Origin: Chlorella sorokiniana
Lineage: Eukaryota > Chlorophyta > Trebouxiophyceae > Chlorellales > Chlorellaceae
DNA length: 64,000 bases
NCBI GenBank assembly: GCA_025917655.1
Contig: CP084620.1
Span: forward strand, 2,418,001 to 2,482,000
Direction of reading: 5' to 3'
How positions within the stretch are numbered: position 1 is the first letter of the stretch; each line of letters starts with the position of its first letter. Below the pieces are notes generated by a model that worked only from the letters and a program-made list of their open reading frames with translations, made no database searches and was not told where the DNA came from. The position numbers and the translations under genes are program-made. Positions 48,285-58,880 of this stretch are shown in pieces.

Positions 48285-51200
48285 TCACCAGGCGTCCCCC
48301 GCCAGCTGACACGATACAGGCAGCGCGGCGGCGGCGGCGATTGTGCCTGTGCCTGTGCCTGACAGGCAGCCGGGTGCCTGGGTGCGCCCCCCAGCGTCAC
48401 GCCACGTAAGCGGGACCCGATGCCTCGTGTCGCAGCAGGGAGGCGGTGGAGCGGAGCCCGCCTCCGCTGCCTTCTTCTGCTGCAGAAGGTACCAGGTGAC
48501 CGCCAGCAGCAGGATGGCCACGCCGCCCCACTGCATCGGCCCCTCCAGCCCCTCGTTCAGCAGCGGGTAGGAAGCCGCCAGCGAGCCCAGCAGGCGCACT
48601 GCAGGGGCGGGGCAGGCCACGCCGCGGCGGTCAGGCACTGGGCACCGGCCGCAGCTGCCGGCAGCGGCAGCGGCGGGCTGCCAGGCACCAGGCTCGCAGC
48701 AGGGGCACTGAAAGCAGTAGGAGGGCGGCTGGGAGGCTCACTGGGCAGAAAGGCGGCTGCCTGTGGCGCTCCCAGATTGCGGATGCACATCTGCGGGGGG
48801 GGGGGGATGGCGTGTGTGCGTGGATGTTGGGGTGCGTGGACGTTGCGCTGTCAACGGACGCGGATGGCACCGAATCCTGGCATCATGGCGATTCCAGCAG
48901 CGGCCCAGGGAAGGAGCTCGCTGCCCCGGCCCCAGCCCTGCCAGCCGCATGTCGGCCGGCGGTCGGCCCACCTGCTGAACCCAGTTGGCAAACCAGTTGA
49001 CGCCCGCCGCCAGCGCAAACACCTGCGCCACCTCCTTCAGGCCCAGGTGCAGCAGGGCGCCCAGCCGGCCGCCCTCAAAGGTGGCGGTGAGGGCAAAGCA
49101 GAGGGGGATCTGGGTCAGGAAGTTGGCCCACAGCACTTGTTGGTCGCTGCATGTGCCGTGGGTGCGCTGCAGGGGGAGCAAAGGGGAGGGGCAGGCAGCA
49201 TGAGACAGGCTGGCGGGGGACTGCGGGGTCGGCAGCCGCAGGGCCGCCCTCCAGCGTGCATGCGCCGTGTTCTTCGGGCGATCCTTGCATGCCTGCGCTC
49301 TGTCATCAGAGAGCAGGGGCTTGCCTCGTCCCCGCTACACCCAGCTGCCCCTTCCACGCCCCAGCCCGCAACACCCATCTGCCCCTTCCATGCCCCAGCC
49401 CGCCCCCACCTGCACCACCGTCATGAAGCCGGCCACGCAGCAGGCGCCCCAGAAGGAGAGGCCGATGCCCAGCACATCCCGCATGCCAAAGCCGCCGGAA
49501 TGGTGCGGCTTGGGCTTGGGCTTGGGCTTGGGCTTGGGGCCCGGCTTGGGCTTGGGGCCCGGCTTGGGCTTGGGTCCCGGCTTTGGCTTGGGTCCCGGCT
49601 TGGGCTCGGGCCCCGGCTTTGGCTTGGGCTCCGGCTTCTTGCCGACGGCGCCGCTCTTTCGGTGTACCCTCCCGCCCTCCTCCTCCTCCTTGCCCTCCTT
49701 CTGTGCCGCCGTGCCGAGGCTGCCGGCGCCCTCCGCTGCAGCGCTGCCCTGCCCAGGCTGCTCGTTCTCGGCCTCCCAATCGCCTCAGATCGCCACTCCA
49801 CCCCGCTGCCGCAATCCGCCTCGCCGCCCTCCCACCCGCCTTCCAGCTCCGCGCCCGCCTCATACTCCACCCCGCACAGACGGCTGCCCCACTCCTCTCC
49901 AAACATGGCGGTGCAGAGTCGCGCCTCCTCCTCGCGGCCAGCCCACAGGCCCGCCGTCGCGCCAGCGGGGTCCAGCGTCGCCAGCTGGTTCTTGGTCCTG
50001 CTGGCGGCGGTGGCCTTGCTGACGATCACCATGCCGCACCCCAGCAGCATGAGGAAGAGGGCGGTCCAGAGGCCCTTTGGCAGCGGCGACCTGCGGCACG
50101 CAGGCCGGGGGCGGGGTGTAAGGCCAGACGCAGCGCGGCATGCGGCCCATCGCAGCGCGGCATGCAGCAGAGGCGCAGCCCCTCACTTGAACAGCACTTT
50201 GGCGGCTAGGGCGACGATGACCGGGGCCAGCAGGAAGACCATTTGCGACAGGTAGGCCTGCAGGGGGCGCAGCGCTGCCGTGTGCACAGGGGTGCGGGGT
50301 GGCATGCTCCCGACTCGCGGCCCGCAGTTAACGCACGAGCTGCCTGCAGGCATCCCCGCGCTCTTCCCTAGGCCTTTCCTACCTCTCCACCACCAGCCCA
50401 TTAAAAAACACACGCCCCTCCACCTACCCACCGTTGTGAAAAGCAGGGAGAAGACTTGGGCGAGGAAGAGGGAGGTGAGGAAAAAGGTGGTGAGCAGCAG
50501 CACGCGCGCCTGCGCCTTCCACCCCACCCCCGCCCTCCGGGCCGCGCTGCGCATCGGCGGGGGGCTCTTCCGCCGCGGGGGCCACCTCTGGCAGCGAGCC
50601 AGGGGGCAGGGGGGGGGAGGGCTCGAGCGCAGCCGTCGCCCGCTCCACATCAACGGGGCCGCTGGCGTCGGCGCCGTCCGCCACGTCAGACGGCCCCAGC
50701 AGCGGCTCTGCCAGCGCCGAGTCCCAGGCGGGATTGGAGGCCAGCGGAGAGCCGTTGGCCGGCGTGAGCTTGCCCCGCGGCGGCTTGGCGGGGCTGGCGC
50801 CTGGGCTGCCTGGCGCTGCCGCTCTCTGCGCCTTGCGTGCCCGCCACTTGCTGGCGATCCACAGCGGCAGCGTGGTCCCGAAGAAGAGGGCGGGACATGC
50901 CAGCAGGTTGATCAGGAAGCTGCGGGGGGGGCAAGCAGCGGTGGGGTTGTGGGGTGGGCCCGCCCGGAGCCTGTGGTGGTCCCCCAAGGCGTCCCAGGGC
51001 GCCCCGCACCTCAGCTGCAAGCTGGTCAGCGGGTGCTCCGCCTTTGTCTGCATGTAGCGCACGCCCGCCGGGTAGATGCCCCACAGAAACTGCACATAGG
51101 CATGGCAGGGGCGAGAGGCTCGTGGATGGCAGCAAGGCCGAGTGCCGGGCGGCGACCTGCAGAGACGCTGCTGAAGGCGCCGCCGCTAGGGCAACCCTAG

Positions 51201-51331
51201 TGCTCCAGTGGGCCCAAGGATCCCTGTCGGAGCGTTGTGCAACGGTCTTTAACGATCGAAAGCGACTTGCTAACCTGGCAGGCCACAGCTATGCCCAGCC
51301 ACATCGCAGTCTGGGCTCCTTGAGCGGGCAT
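48285..51331 (-). CDS. Multi-pass transporter of the drug/metabolite (DMT, EamA-like) superfamily
   Basis: Exon 1 (51275-51331) encodes [19 protein letters not shown] and splices in phase to [16 protein letters not shown], a typical DMT first helix. Further membrane helices include [108 protein letters not shown] and [17 protein letters not shown]. The join AAFLP to [20 protein letters not shown] restores the canonical DMT 'AxxLxxR...LLGE'-like segment. Two long hydrophilic loops are unusual for the family: one after helix 2 rich in Pro, Glu and Ala, and one carrying a Pro-Lys-Gly tandem repeat. Substrate unknown; plastid-envelope and vacuolar members exist, so location is open. The C-terminal tail beyond QQKKAAEAG is uncertain. 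Confidence 0.75.
49502..49640 (-). repeat. Tandem repeat encoding Pro-Lys-Pro-Lys-Pro-Gly units
   Basis: On the coding (minus) strand short units read KPKPG repeatedly, with occasional EPKPG, between [11 protein letters not shown] and KPKPHHSG. The repeat lies in a hydrophilic loop of the DMT transporter, directly before a membrane helix ([14 protein letters not shown]). Confidence 0.85.
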
Positions 51332-51599
51332 TTTGGCGCCTTTCTGCGGCGCGGCCGCAGATACGAAGCTTTCCGTGTCGCCTCGATGTGAATGCAGCAG
51401 CGTTCGATCGCTACTTTGCAGGGGTTGTGCCCGGGCTGCACCGCAGCATGTGCAGCATTTGACAGCTAGACTGGCTCCCCCACCCGGGCCTGCATGAAGC
51501 GCAGCCTCGTCGGGTTCACAGTTGCGATTAGACTCGCGGGAAAGCTAGTGAAGGGCCTGGGCGGCCTCCTGCTGCCGCCCTGTGCCGCCAGGGCCGCCG

Positions 51600-53239
51600 C
51601 TAGGGCATCCACGGCAGGCCGCTTGCCCCCGCATCCTGCCCGTCCACGATGCCGCCGACCCACAGGCGCCAGAAGTCCAGCAGGCACGTGACCAGCATGC
51701 CGGCCGCCAGCGCGTCAACCACAACGCGCCACAGCGTGTAGGCCTTTGCCTGGGGGCAGGGGGTGGCGGCAACAGCGGTGGCTCACAGCGCAACAGGGCG
51801 CTGGACAGCCTTCGAGCACATCAATTGGAAGCACTGCTGCATGCCCAAGCTGCGGCACCCAAGCACACGCTCCTACAGCGGCCAGAGTGCTCAGATCCAC
51901 GGCAGATCTGGTGCAGATCCCCATCCCCCCACACACACCCCTTCCCACGCCTCCGCCCCACCCGCGGTTGCTCGTCCATTCGGAAGAACATGGGGAAGGA
52001 GACGAAGAAGTAAATGGCGTAGAAGAGGCTGCCCACGGAGTACATGCGGGCGCGGTCCTGTGTGTGTAGGGGGGGATGACAGGCAGCGGCAGGGCGGTCC
52101 CGGTGAAGCGCCAGCGTGGCGGACCCATCGTGGCCTGATCCTGGCGGGTCTCACACTCCTTAATGCAGTGCTTCAGGCAGCGGTCGCCAACCGCCGTTCA
52201 GGTACGCAGGCATGGCAGCTGGCATTCCGGGCTGAGAGATGTGCACCTCGCGGCTCGATCCCTTGTCAACACCTCTGCCGCCCCCACCCCCCCCTCCCCT
52301 TTCCCCTGCGGCGCACCTTGAAGCTGTAGTAAGGGAAGTGGGCGATGGTCAGCGTCTCGCCAAAGGCGGTGGCGTACGCGAGCGAGAAGACCAGCAGCGC
52401 CTCTGCGGCCGCCTGGGCCGCGGGGCCGTGGCGCGCGGTGGCGGCCCGCACGCGCCGGATCAGCAGGTTGGCCAGGGCGTGGTAGAGGCAGAAGTAGGCG
52501 TGGGTCATGAGGTAGAGCGTGATGGGGACCTGCCGAGCAGTTTGGGGGCGGCAAGGGGGTGCTGAGGTGGCGGCGGCCAGCACGGACAGCAAGCGGCGAT
52601 CCCCGCGTCCCTTGCGGCGCGTGCCCGGTTAGAACTTCCGGCCGAAGTTGGACGCAGCTGGGGAAACCGCTCCTTGGCCGCAGGCACCCACCCCACCCCC
52701 CAACCCCGGCCATGCCTGGTTCAGGCGGTGGGCGGGGAAGGTGTGGCGGCGCCCAGCAGGCGGTAGAAGTAGTGTGTCCAGAAGTAGTTGCCTATGAAGC
52801 TGAAGATGGCGATCCAGAGGTTGGCCTTGACCCAGTAGCGCTGCGCCAGCGGCTTGCCCCGCTCCGCCGGCGGCTGCAGCGCCAGCGGCAGCAGCACGCA
52901 GGGCGGCGCCGCAATCAGGCCCAGGCTGAGGTAGCCCCACTCGTCCAGGCGCTGCGAGGGAGGGCGGGCAGGATGGGCGGCAGAGCGGGGTGGGCAGGAG
53001 GACAGCCGTGGCTCGCTTCAAGACAAGGCAGCGGCGCCAGCGGCGCCTGTTTGATGCGTCAGGCACCTCGTAAATTTTGAATGGCACCAGGATGCACAGG
53101 CACCATATGATCCAAGAGGGGCTGTACGCCAGGAAGAAGAGCTCCGTCCAGCGCTTGGCCGGGTTGGGGGCAAGCCAGGGGCTCAGCCGCGTGCCGCCAG
53201 CGGCGGCAGCAGAACGCTTTGGGGTCTTGGGGGCACCAT
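51600..53239 (-). CDS. CPI1: Cycloeucalenol cycloisomerase (cyclopropyl sterol isomerase)
   Basis: Opens the cyclopropane ring of cycloeucalenol to obtusifoliol, an ER step specific to plant-type sterol synthesis. Exons match the Arabidopsis protein along its length: WLAPNPAKRWTELFFLAYSP, IIWCLCILVPFKIYE, LDEWGYLSLGLIAAPPC, QRYWVKANLWIAIFSFIGNY then FWTHYFYRLLG, VPITLYLMTHAYFCLYHALA, YATAFGETLTIAHFPYYSFK, MYSVGSLFYAIYFFVSFPMF then FRMDEQP, and VVVDALAAGMLVTCLLDFWR. It is a small, mostly hydrophobic multi-pass protein. The best start is the ATG at 53239 (MVPP...), which needs one extra base in a C run (plus 53229-53233) to enter the conserved frame; another shortfall lies near the YRLLGA exon end. 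One intron seems to use a GC donor (CAG|GCATGG at plus 52715). Confidence 0.93.
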
Positions 53240-53542
53240 CCGTGCGATCGCCGCGGATTCTATTTCTCAAGACCGTTCTCAACTGCGACGCGGACCCCCA
53301 GTGCCTGCGGTGCTGCTTGAATGTAGCTCGGGATGCTAGACGTCCATCCCCAGCCAATTCCAAGAGCTGGTGGATTGGAACCAAGAACCCAGAGAATGCT
53401 GTATCAGGCTCAAGGCCACTGATAGTCTGCAAGGCCAAGGATGGCACGAGGTGCTGGCACCAGCTGGGCGTGCCTTTCGACAGTCCTCACGGAAGTGAAG
53501 GCTGCCGGCCACTCGGGTCAAAATTTGGCAACCCATCCAAGC
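53240..53542. promoter_or_regulatory. Divergent region between CPI1 and the first SNAP-25-like gene
   Basis: The starts of CPI1 (minus) and the first SNARE gene (plus) are about 300 bases apart, so both promoters lie here. An alternative upstream in-frame ATG for the SNARE gene at 53441 would shorten the spacer to about 200 bases. No TATA box stands out. Confidence 0.5.
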
Positions 53543-55001
53543 ATGCAGCCCAATAACGGAGCCCGGTGTCCTGGGGCGGGGGCGGGAGGAGCAACTCTAA
53601 CGGCTGGCAAGCAAACCGCAGGTGGCTCCAGGGCTTGGACCATTGCTGCGTATTCCGGCGGTGGAGAAATATACAATGAGAATGACGCCATGCTTCTTAA
53701 CGCCGCCAAGTGGGAGCACCAAGGAACGACGGCAGCAGCGCGGCGGGCACTAAGAGTAAGAGCAGGGCTGGCACAGGTTACGGAGATGTGTTGCTACCGC
53801 ACAACGTAGTGCAATTTACAGAACGGTGACAGCAGTCTGCGAGTGGCTCATTCCGCTGGTTATCCAACCGAGGCTCAACCGACCGCCGTCCTGTGCACCG
53901 CACAGGTGGTGGCCGAGACGCAGGGCGTTGCGCAGCACACCCTCGAGCAGCTGTACCAGCAGGGGCAGCAGGTGCAGCAGGCCGCCCACGGCGTGCACCA
54001 AATCGACGACAACGTGAAGCACGCCGGCCGCATCGTGCGCTTCATGGGCCGCATGTGCTGCCTGCGCACCCCTGCTCGCGACCCGGACCTGGAGCGGGAG
54101 GCAGTGAGCCGCAGCGAGGAGGTGCAGCGGTGAGCCTGGCACTCGCTTTGATGCTGCGGCAGCAGCATCAATCGGGGAGCTGTCTGATACGTGTACCAGT
54201 CTATGGTGATGCTCCTGATCTGGAGCATGCTCAGCGGCCTGCTGCTGGTGCAGGGAGCGGATGCAAGCGGTGCTTGCCTCGGAGCACATTGCGGCAGGCT
54301 ACGCAGCCAAGCGGAGGATGGTGGACGCCGCGGGGATGGGCGCGCCAGCAAAGGCGGGCCACGCGGTAGACGCGGGGGCCGGGGCTGCTGCCAAGGCTGC
54401 GGCCGAGGTGTGCCGCAGGCAGGCGTGGAGCGAGCTTGTGGAGGCTGTGCCGGGCCCGCTGGGACGCGAGCGGGCAGCGGGGCGGGGCTCCATGCCTCGG
54501 CTGGGGGAGGGGCTGGATGGTGAGCGCCGCTGGCGGATTGTGGGCTGCAGCCAGCAGCCTTCCTTCCCCAACCTTTCCCGGTAATGCCTTGGCACAAAGG
54601 GCCGCCCACAAGGCACACGGCACAAGGCACAACCCGCGCTGCTCCCTGCATGCCCGCTGCTGCGCAGACCGTGACCGCGGGCAGCTGCAGGCAGAGACGG
54701 CCAGGCAGGACTTCTACCTGGATGAGATTGGCAGGGCGGTGGAGGGCCTGCGGGGGCTGGGGCTGGCCATGGGGCAGGAGCTTGAGGAGCAGGCGCCCGG
54801 GTGGCCGACCTGCACCAGCGCGCGGAGCAAGCGGGGGCAGGCCTCCGCGCCGTGGCAGCCAGCGCCGCAAAGCTGGCGGGGCAGGCGCCGCGGCGTGCAA
54901 GCGCCAGCACCTGGCGCCGGGAGCAGGAAGAGGCCGCCGGGGTGGTTTCCAGGGCAATGGTGGCAACCGCCCCGCTAGCAGCGCGGTATGGGGCCCGGTG
55001 A
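53543..55001 (+). CDS. SNAP-25-like Qbc-SNARE, tandem copy A
   Basis: Qbc-SNAREs supply two helices to the four-helix bundle that drives vesicle fusion at the plasma membrane or at cytokinesis. The start used gives MQPNNGARCPGAGAGG; 53441 is an alternative. The Qb helix is split between ENDAMLLNAAKWEHQGTTAA and VVAETQGVAQHTLEQLYQQG plus QIDDNVKHAGRIVRFM. It is followed by CC in MGRMCCLRTP, a likely palmitoylation site as in SNAP-25. A linker exon (MQAVLASEHIAAGYAAKRR) follows. The Qc helix reads ETARQDFYLDEIGRAVEGLR, LGLAMGQELEEQ and VADLHQRAEQAGAGLRAV; the glutamine of LEEQ sits at the expected ionic-layer position. There is no transmembrane segment. A GGG run at 54799-54801 is one base short. 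Copy A is more diverged at its N-terminus than copy B. Confidence 0.83.
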
Positions 55002-55390
55002 AGCAGGCCGCCACCATGGACGCATGTTTCCACGATTGTCAGTTTCAGTTGTTTATTGCCAGTTGATTATTTATACTTTCTCGGAGAGCACCTTTCATTG
55101 CCTTTTTCCTGCTCCTGGCCTGGATGCTTTTTAATGTTTGTTGAGGTGATCTGTGAATGCGCATCATATTCACAGTGATGGCGCCAGGAGGCGGCCCACC
55201 CAGCACATGCGTCGTGCTGTCGGTTTTGCCTAGTTCTATGCGACACATTTCCAGTAGAACAGTTGCACAGGCTTGTTACCCTCTGCCAGTGCAGTCCCGA
55301 GCGACCCGCGTTCCGACGAGTGCTCACCTAACCTTGGGGTGGTTCCAAGCCCGGCTTGGGCAGAGCATTGCTGCCGGCTCGCAGGGAACA
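55002..55390. other. Spacer between the two tandem SNARE genes
   Basis: About 390 bases, AT-rich for this genome in its first 150 bases, consistent with the 3' UTR of copy A followed by the promoter of copy B. No further gene is supported. Confidence 0.5.
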
Positions 55391-57112
55391 ATGAGCGAGG
55401 AGGACGGCGGGCGTGAAGCGAGGAGCAGCTTGGGAGACACCCCCTACCTGGCCCCAGAGGACCGTAAGCTGCTGGAATTGGGCAAGGCAGAGCACAGGGA
55501 GACGACCGCCACGGCTCGGAGGGCTCTGCAGGTGACAATCCTAGGCGACCGACGGGCGGTGACGCCTGCAGCGGCGCCACCGCCTGCTGCCAAACGGCAG
55601 CCGCCATCTCTGGCCTAATAAGACGAGGTTTCTGTCTGCGGTGCTCTACCACCGTTCATGCTGCTTGCGGACCGCAGGTGGCAGAGAAGACCGGGGACGT
55701 GGCCCGGAGCACGCTGGTGGAGATGCACCGCCAGGGGCGGCAGCTGGAGCGCGCGGAGCTGGGGGTGCAGCAGGTGGGCGCCTGCTGGCACATGTACTGC
55801 TCCGTACCGGCAGCAGCACTCTGTCTGCAGCCAGCAAGGCCTGAGTGTGTCGGAGAACGCGGGCATCTTCGCCACGGCGATGCACCGCTCTGGTGGGGAT
55901 GCGCGCGGGCATCCCCGGCGCCCCACCCGCCCACGAGGGCGCTGCTGCTGAGCCGTGCCGCCGCTCCACTGCTGCCGCCAGGTTGGCCAGGAGGTGCGCG
56001 AGGCGTCGGCCGTCCTGCGCTTCATGCGGCGTTGGTGCTGCTTCCAGTGCTGCTGCGACCCCACCGCCGACTTTGACCGCACGCGGCGCAGCCGGGTGTC
56101 CGCGTGAGTGGCTGCCAGGCTGCCTGGCAAGGAGGCTGGGGGCATGTGCGCCTGCCGCAGACAAGACCTTTCTCCCTGCTGCCGTCGCTGCTTCCCAAAC
56201 ATGCGTGGCATTGCCTCGACCGCTGCAGCGCCCGCAACGGCCGAGCCTTTCAGGAGGAGAACATCGAGCGTCGGTATGAGGCCAAGGCACAGGCGGTGGA
56301 ACGCATCGCGCGCCAGCACGACCCCGCGCACGGCGGCAACGTGAGCGCCCGGGACGTGCGGCCCTGGAGCAACCAGCCAGCCATTGCTCCCTCCCTGCCG
56401 CAGCAAGAAAAAACACGACGCAGCAATTTCTAGCCTGTTCACCCCCAGCCGCTGCCCCCGTGCCACAGGAGGAGGCGGCGCGTCGGGAGCTGTTTTTCCG
56501 ATGCTGAGCGCATTCGGGCGGCACGGCGCAGCACCCAGGCCACCGACATCGGCTTTGGGCTTCCAGGTGGGTGGGCAGCGCGCTTGACAGCGGCGTGGCC
56601 TGGCCAAGGGGCAAGTCTCTGGCATGCATGCAGGTGCCAGCCAGCAGGGCGGAGGGTGCATGAAGGCGGCTGCCCAGAGGCAACCTCAAGGGCGCCCCCA
56701 CTGGCCCGCTGGCGCAGAGGCTGACCGGCAGCAGCTGCAGCAGGAAACGCGGCAGCAGGATGTGCTGATCGACAAGATTGGGGACGCGGTGGAGTCGCTG
56801 CACGCCATGAGCAAGGTGGGGCTGGTGTGCGGGTGTGAGGGTGCATTGTGGTGGAGGGGGCGGAGAGGGGAGGGCAGGGTATGTTTTCTATGTGAGAGGA
56901 GGGAGCGGGAGGGCTGGGGAGGGACTCGTGGGCGGCGTTTCTGTTGGCAGCCATGCGCTTTAACATCCTCACCACCGCCCCCCCCGCCGCATCCGCAGGA
57001 GATGCACAGCGAAATGGCGGAGCAGGAGCCGCGGGTGGAGCTGCTGCAGGACCGAGTGGCGGCGGCGCACGACCAGCTGGGCAGCCTGGCGCGAGAGGCA
57101 CGGCGAGTATGA
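55391..57112 (+). CDS. SNAP-25-like Qbc-SNARE, tandem copy B
   Basis: Same family and strand as the gene just upstream. Exon 1 begins MSEEDGGREARSSLGDTPYL and carries LLELGKAEHRETTATARRAL. The Qb helix continues VAEKTGDVARSTLVEMHRQG and ERAELGVQQ, then VGQEVREASAVLRFMRR. The membrane-anchoring cysteine cluster is richer than in copy A: WCCFQCCCDP. A linker exon has FQEENIERRYEAKAQAVERI. The Qc helix is split over two exons: LQQETRQQDVLIDKIGDAVE and EMHSEMAEQEPRVELLQDRV, with the ionic-layer glutamine in MAEQ. The stop is TGA at 57110. The frame across the exon near 56480-56570 is not settled. Shared exon order with copy A shows a tandem duplication; introns inside both SNARE helices of copy B are not all present in copy A. 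Confidence 0.87.
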
Positions 57113-57302
57113 CCGACGCCAGCGCCACAGGCTGCCCTCACCCCGCTGCCATGATCGGGTGGCTCAAGAGTCTGCTGCTGAACAGATTTTTCACAAGTCT
57201 TTCACCCACTGAGGTGAACAGCAGAAGAAGCACAGGGAAAGAGGAGGGGTGGACTGCGATGCGTTGCGGTGCGGGTGCATGCAGCAGCCTCTCATCCCTG
57301 TG

Positions 57303-58684
57303 CTAGGCCAGCAGTGGCAGGACGAGCTGCACCAGCAGCCAAGCAGAGTAGCCGGCCAGCAGCAGCTCCGCCGCGCTGCCCAGGGCGCTGGGGTGGCGCT
57401 GCAGCAGCAGGCCGCGCTCCGGCGTGCCGCCGCCGCTGGGCGCGCCGCCGCCGCAGTTGGCTCCGCCCGCGCCGCGCTGCCCGTGCGGCGGCGCCGCCGC
57501 ATGCTGCTCCTTCCCCTCCAGGCGGTGGATGACGATGGCAGGCAGGCAGTACGCCAGGACGACCACCAGCCACAGATGCACACCCAGGCAGGCTCCCTCG
57601 GGGCTTCCCAGCCGCGCGGCAGCCCCGCCGCCCAGCCCGCCGCCCAGCGGCACCAGCTCTGGCCCCACCGGCAGCCAGGCGCTGCAGCGCTGCATGGCCC
57701 CCGCCACAGCCTGCACGTGCCGCCCGCCTGGGGCGATGACGCCAGCTGGGCGGCGCAGTGGGCGTGGCCCATCCACAGGACGGGGGCCAGCAGCAGCGGC
57801 TGCGTCCACAAAAAGGTGCGCAGGCGGGTGCGCTGCAGGCACGCGCCAAACGCCTGCGGGCGGCCGGGAGGGAGGGAGCAGGCAGGCAGCACCGCCTCAC
57901 GGTGTGTGCTTTGCAGCCGCGCCTGCGACGAGAGCCAGCGCGGTGCTGGCCGCGGGCTTGCGGCTGACGAACGGCGTGCGGCTGCGCAGCGGCTGCGCAC
58001 CAGGTACAGCCAGGGCTGGCAGAAGGAGGCGAGGAAGACGGGCAGCACCCGCGCCGCCCAGCTCGGCGCGCCCTGCACAGCACAGCGCAGCATGCGCGCG
58101 GCCCGTCGGCAGCACGTCGGAGATGGCTTGGACAAGCCAAGCCGCAGCACCCTGCAGCTGTGGACTGGCGCAGAGTCTGCGGCTGCTTCAGCGCTCCCAC
58201 TCACCAGCAGCGGCTGAGCCTCCAGCGGCAGCGCGAAGCGTAGCCCTACCCAGTGCTGCAGCGCCAGGTGGGCAGGGACCAGCCATTCGCGCCAGCGTGC
58301 GTACGACGGCGGCGGGGCCAGCCCCAGCGCCAGCGGCCACAGGCACATCAGCGCGGCAGCCTGTCGGTTGGTATGGTGTTGGGGGCGGGCGGCAGCATTT
58401 GGGAATGGATACGGGCTGAGGGATGCATGGAACCAGGCAAGCCAGTGCCCATTTCCGTCCCAAGCAAGCCCGCTGCAGCGCGAAGGGAGGGCGTGCAGAG
58501 CTGCGGCAGTGGGGCTATGACGGCCGCTGCCCACCACGGCCAGGAGGGCTTCTGTGGCGGCGGATGGTTGCGCGACTCTTGTTAGCTTCCATGCCACAGC
58601 CGCCCACGAAGTGAAGCCCACTAGCGCCACAGAGACGTCCCGGCGTTGCTGAGGGCTGGACAAAATTATCATTGAGAGCGGCAT
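57303..58684 (-). CDS. Unrecognised multi-pass membrane protein
   Basis: I cannot place this protein in a family. The ATG at 58684 opens MPLSMIILSSPQQRRD. Hydrophobic segments follow: VALVGFTSWAAVAWKL, AAALMCLWPLALGLA, WLVPAHLALQHWVGLRFALP, VLPVFLASFCQPWLYLV, FLWTQPLLLAPVLWMGHA, GVHLWLVVVLAYCLPAIVI and LLLAGYSAWLLVQLVLPLLA, the last one at the very C-terminus before the TAG. A hydrophilic Gly/Pro/His-rich loop (HAAAPPHGQRGAGG) precedes the final helix. Splice sites include an acceptor before AAALMC; some loop residues could be intron. The frame changes once near the sequence encoding ASSPQAGG, probably another one-base shortfall. Six to seven membrane helices, no signal peptide and no catalytic motif. 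Confidence 0.55.
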
Positions 58685-58880
58685 CCCGTGAAGGTGATCT
58701 TGCGACCGAAGCTTCACAATTGGGTGGCCTGCCGAACCGCCCAAAACCCAATGCAAATAGTACGTCGCTTGTGTAGTGACCGTACTTAAGTTCGAGCGTC
58801 GGCGACGCCGGTCAGGCGCTGTTTGTTTGCAAGTGCACTCGCAAAGAACGCTGGCAGCCCGACTGAGCTCACGTGCGACC
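58685..58880. promoter_or_regulatory. Short divergent promoter with two GTAC cores
   Basis: This stretch of 196 bases separates the head-to-head membrane-protein gene and SBP-box gene. It contains GTAC at 58760-58763 and again at 58782-58785, 22 bases apart and roughly 100-120 bases before the SBP start codon. GTAC is the core bound by SBP domains, including copper-response elements of Chlamydomonas CRR1. The motif is short and palindromic, so chance occurrence is possible. Confidence 0.45.

Noticed and set aside
48420-50255. Plus-strand frame of 611 codons with [11 protein letters not shown] repeats
   Set aside because: Antisense to the DMT transporter; the repeat is the complement of the Pro-Lys-Gly coding repeat.
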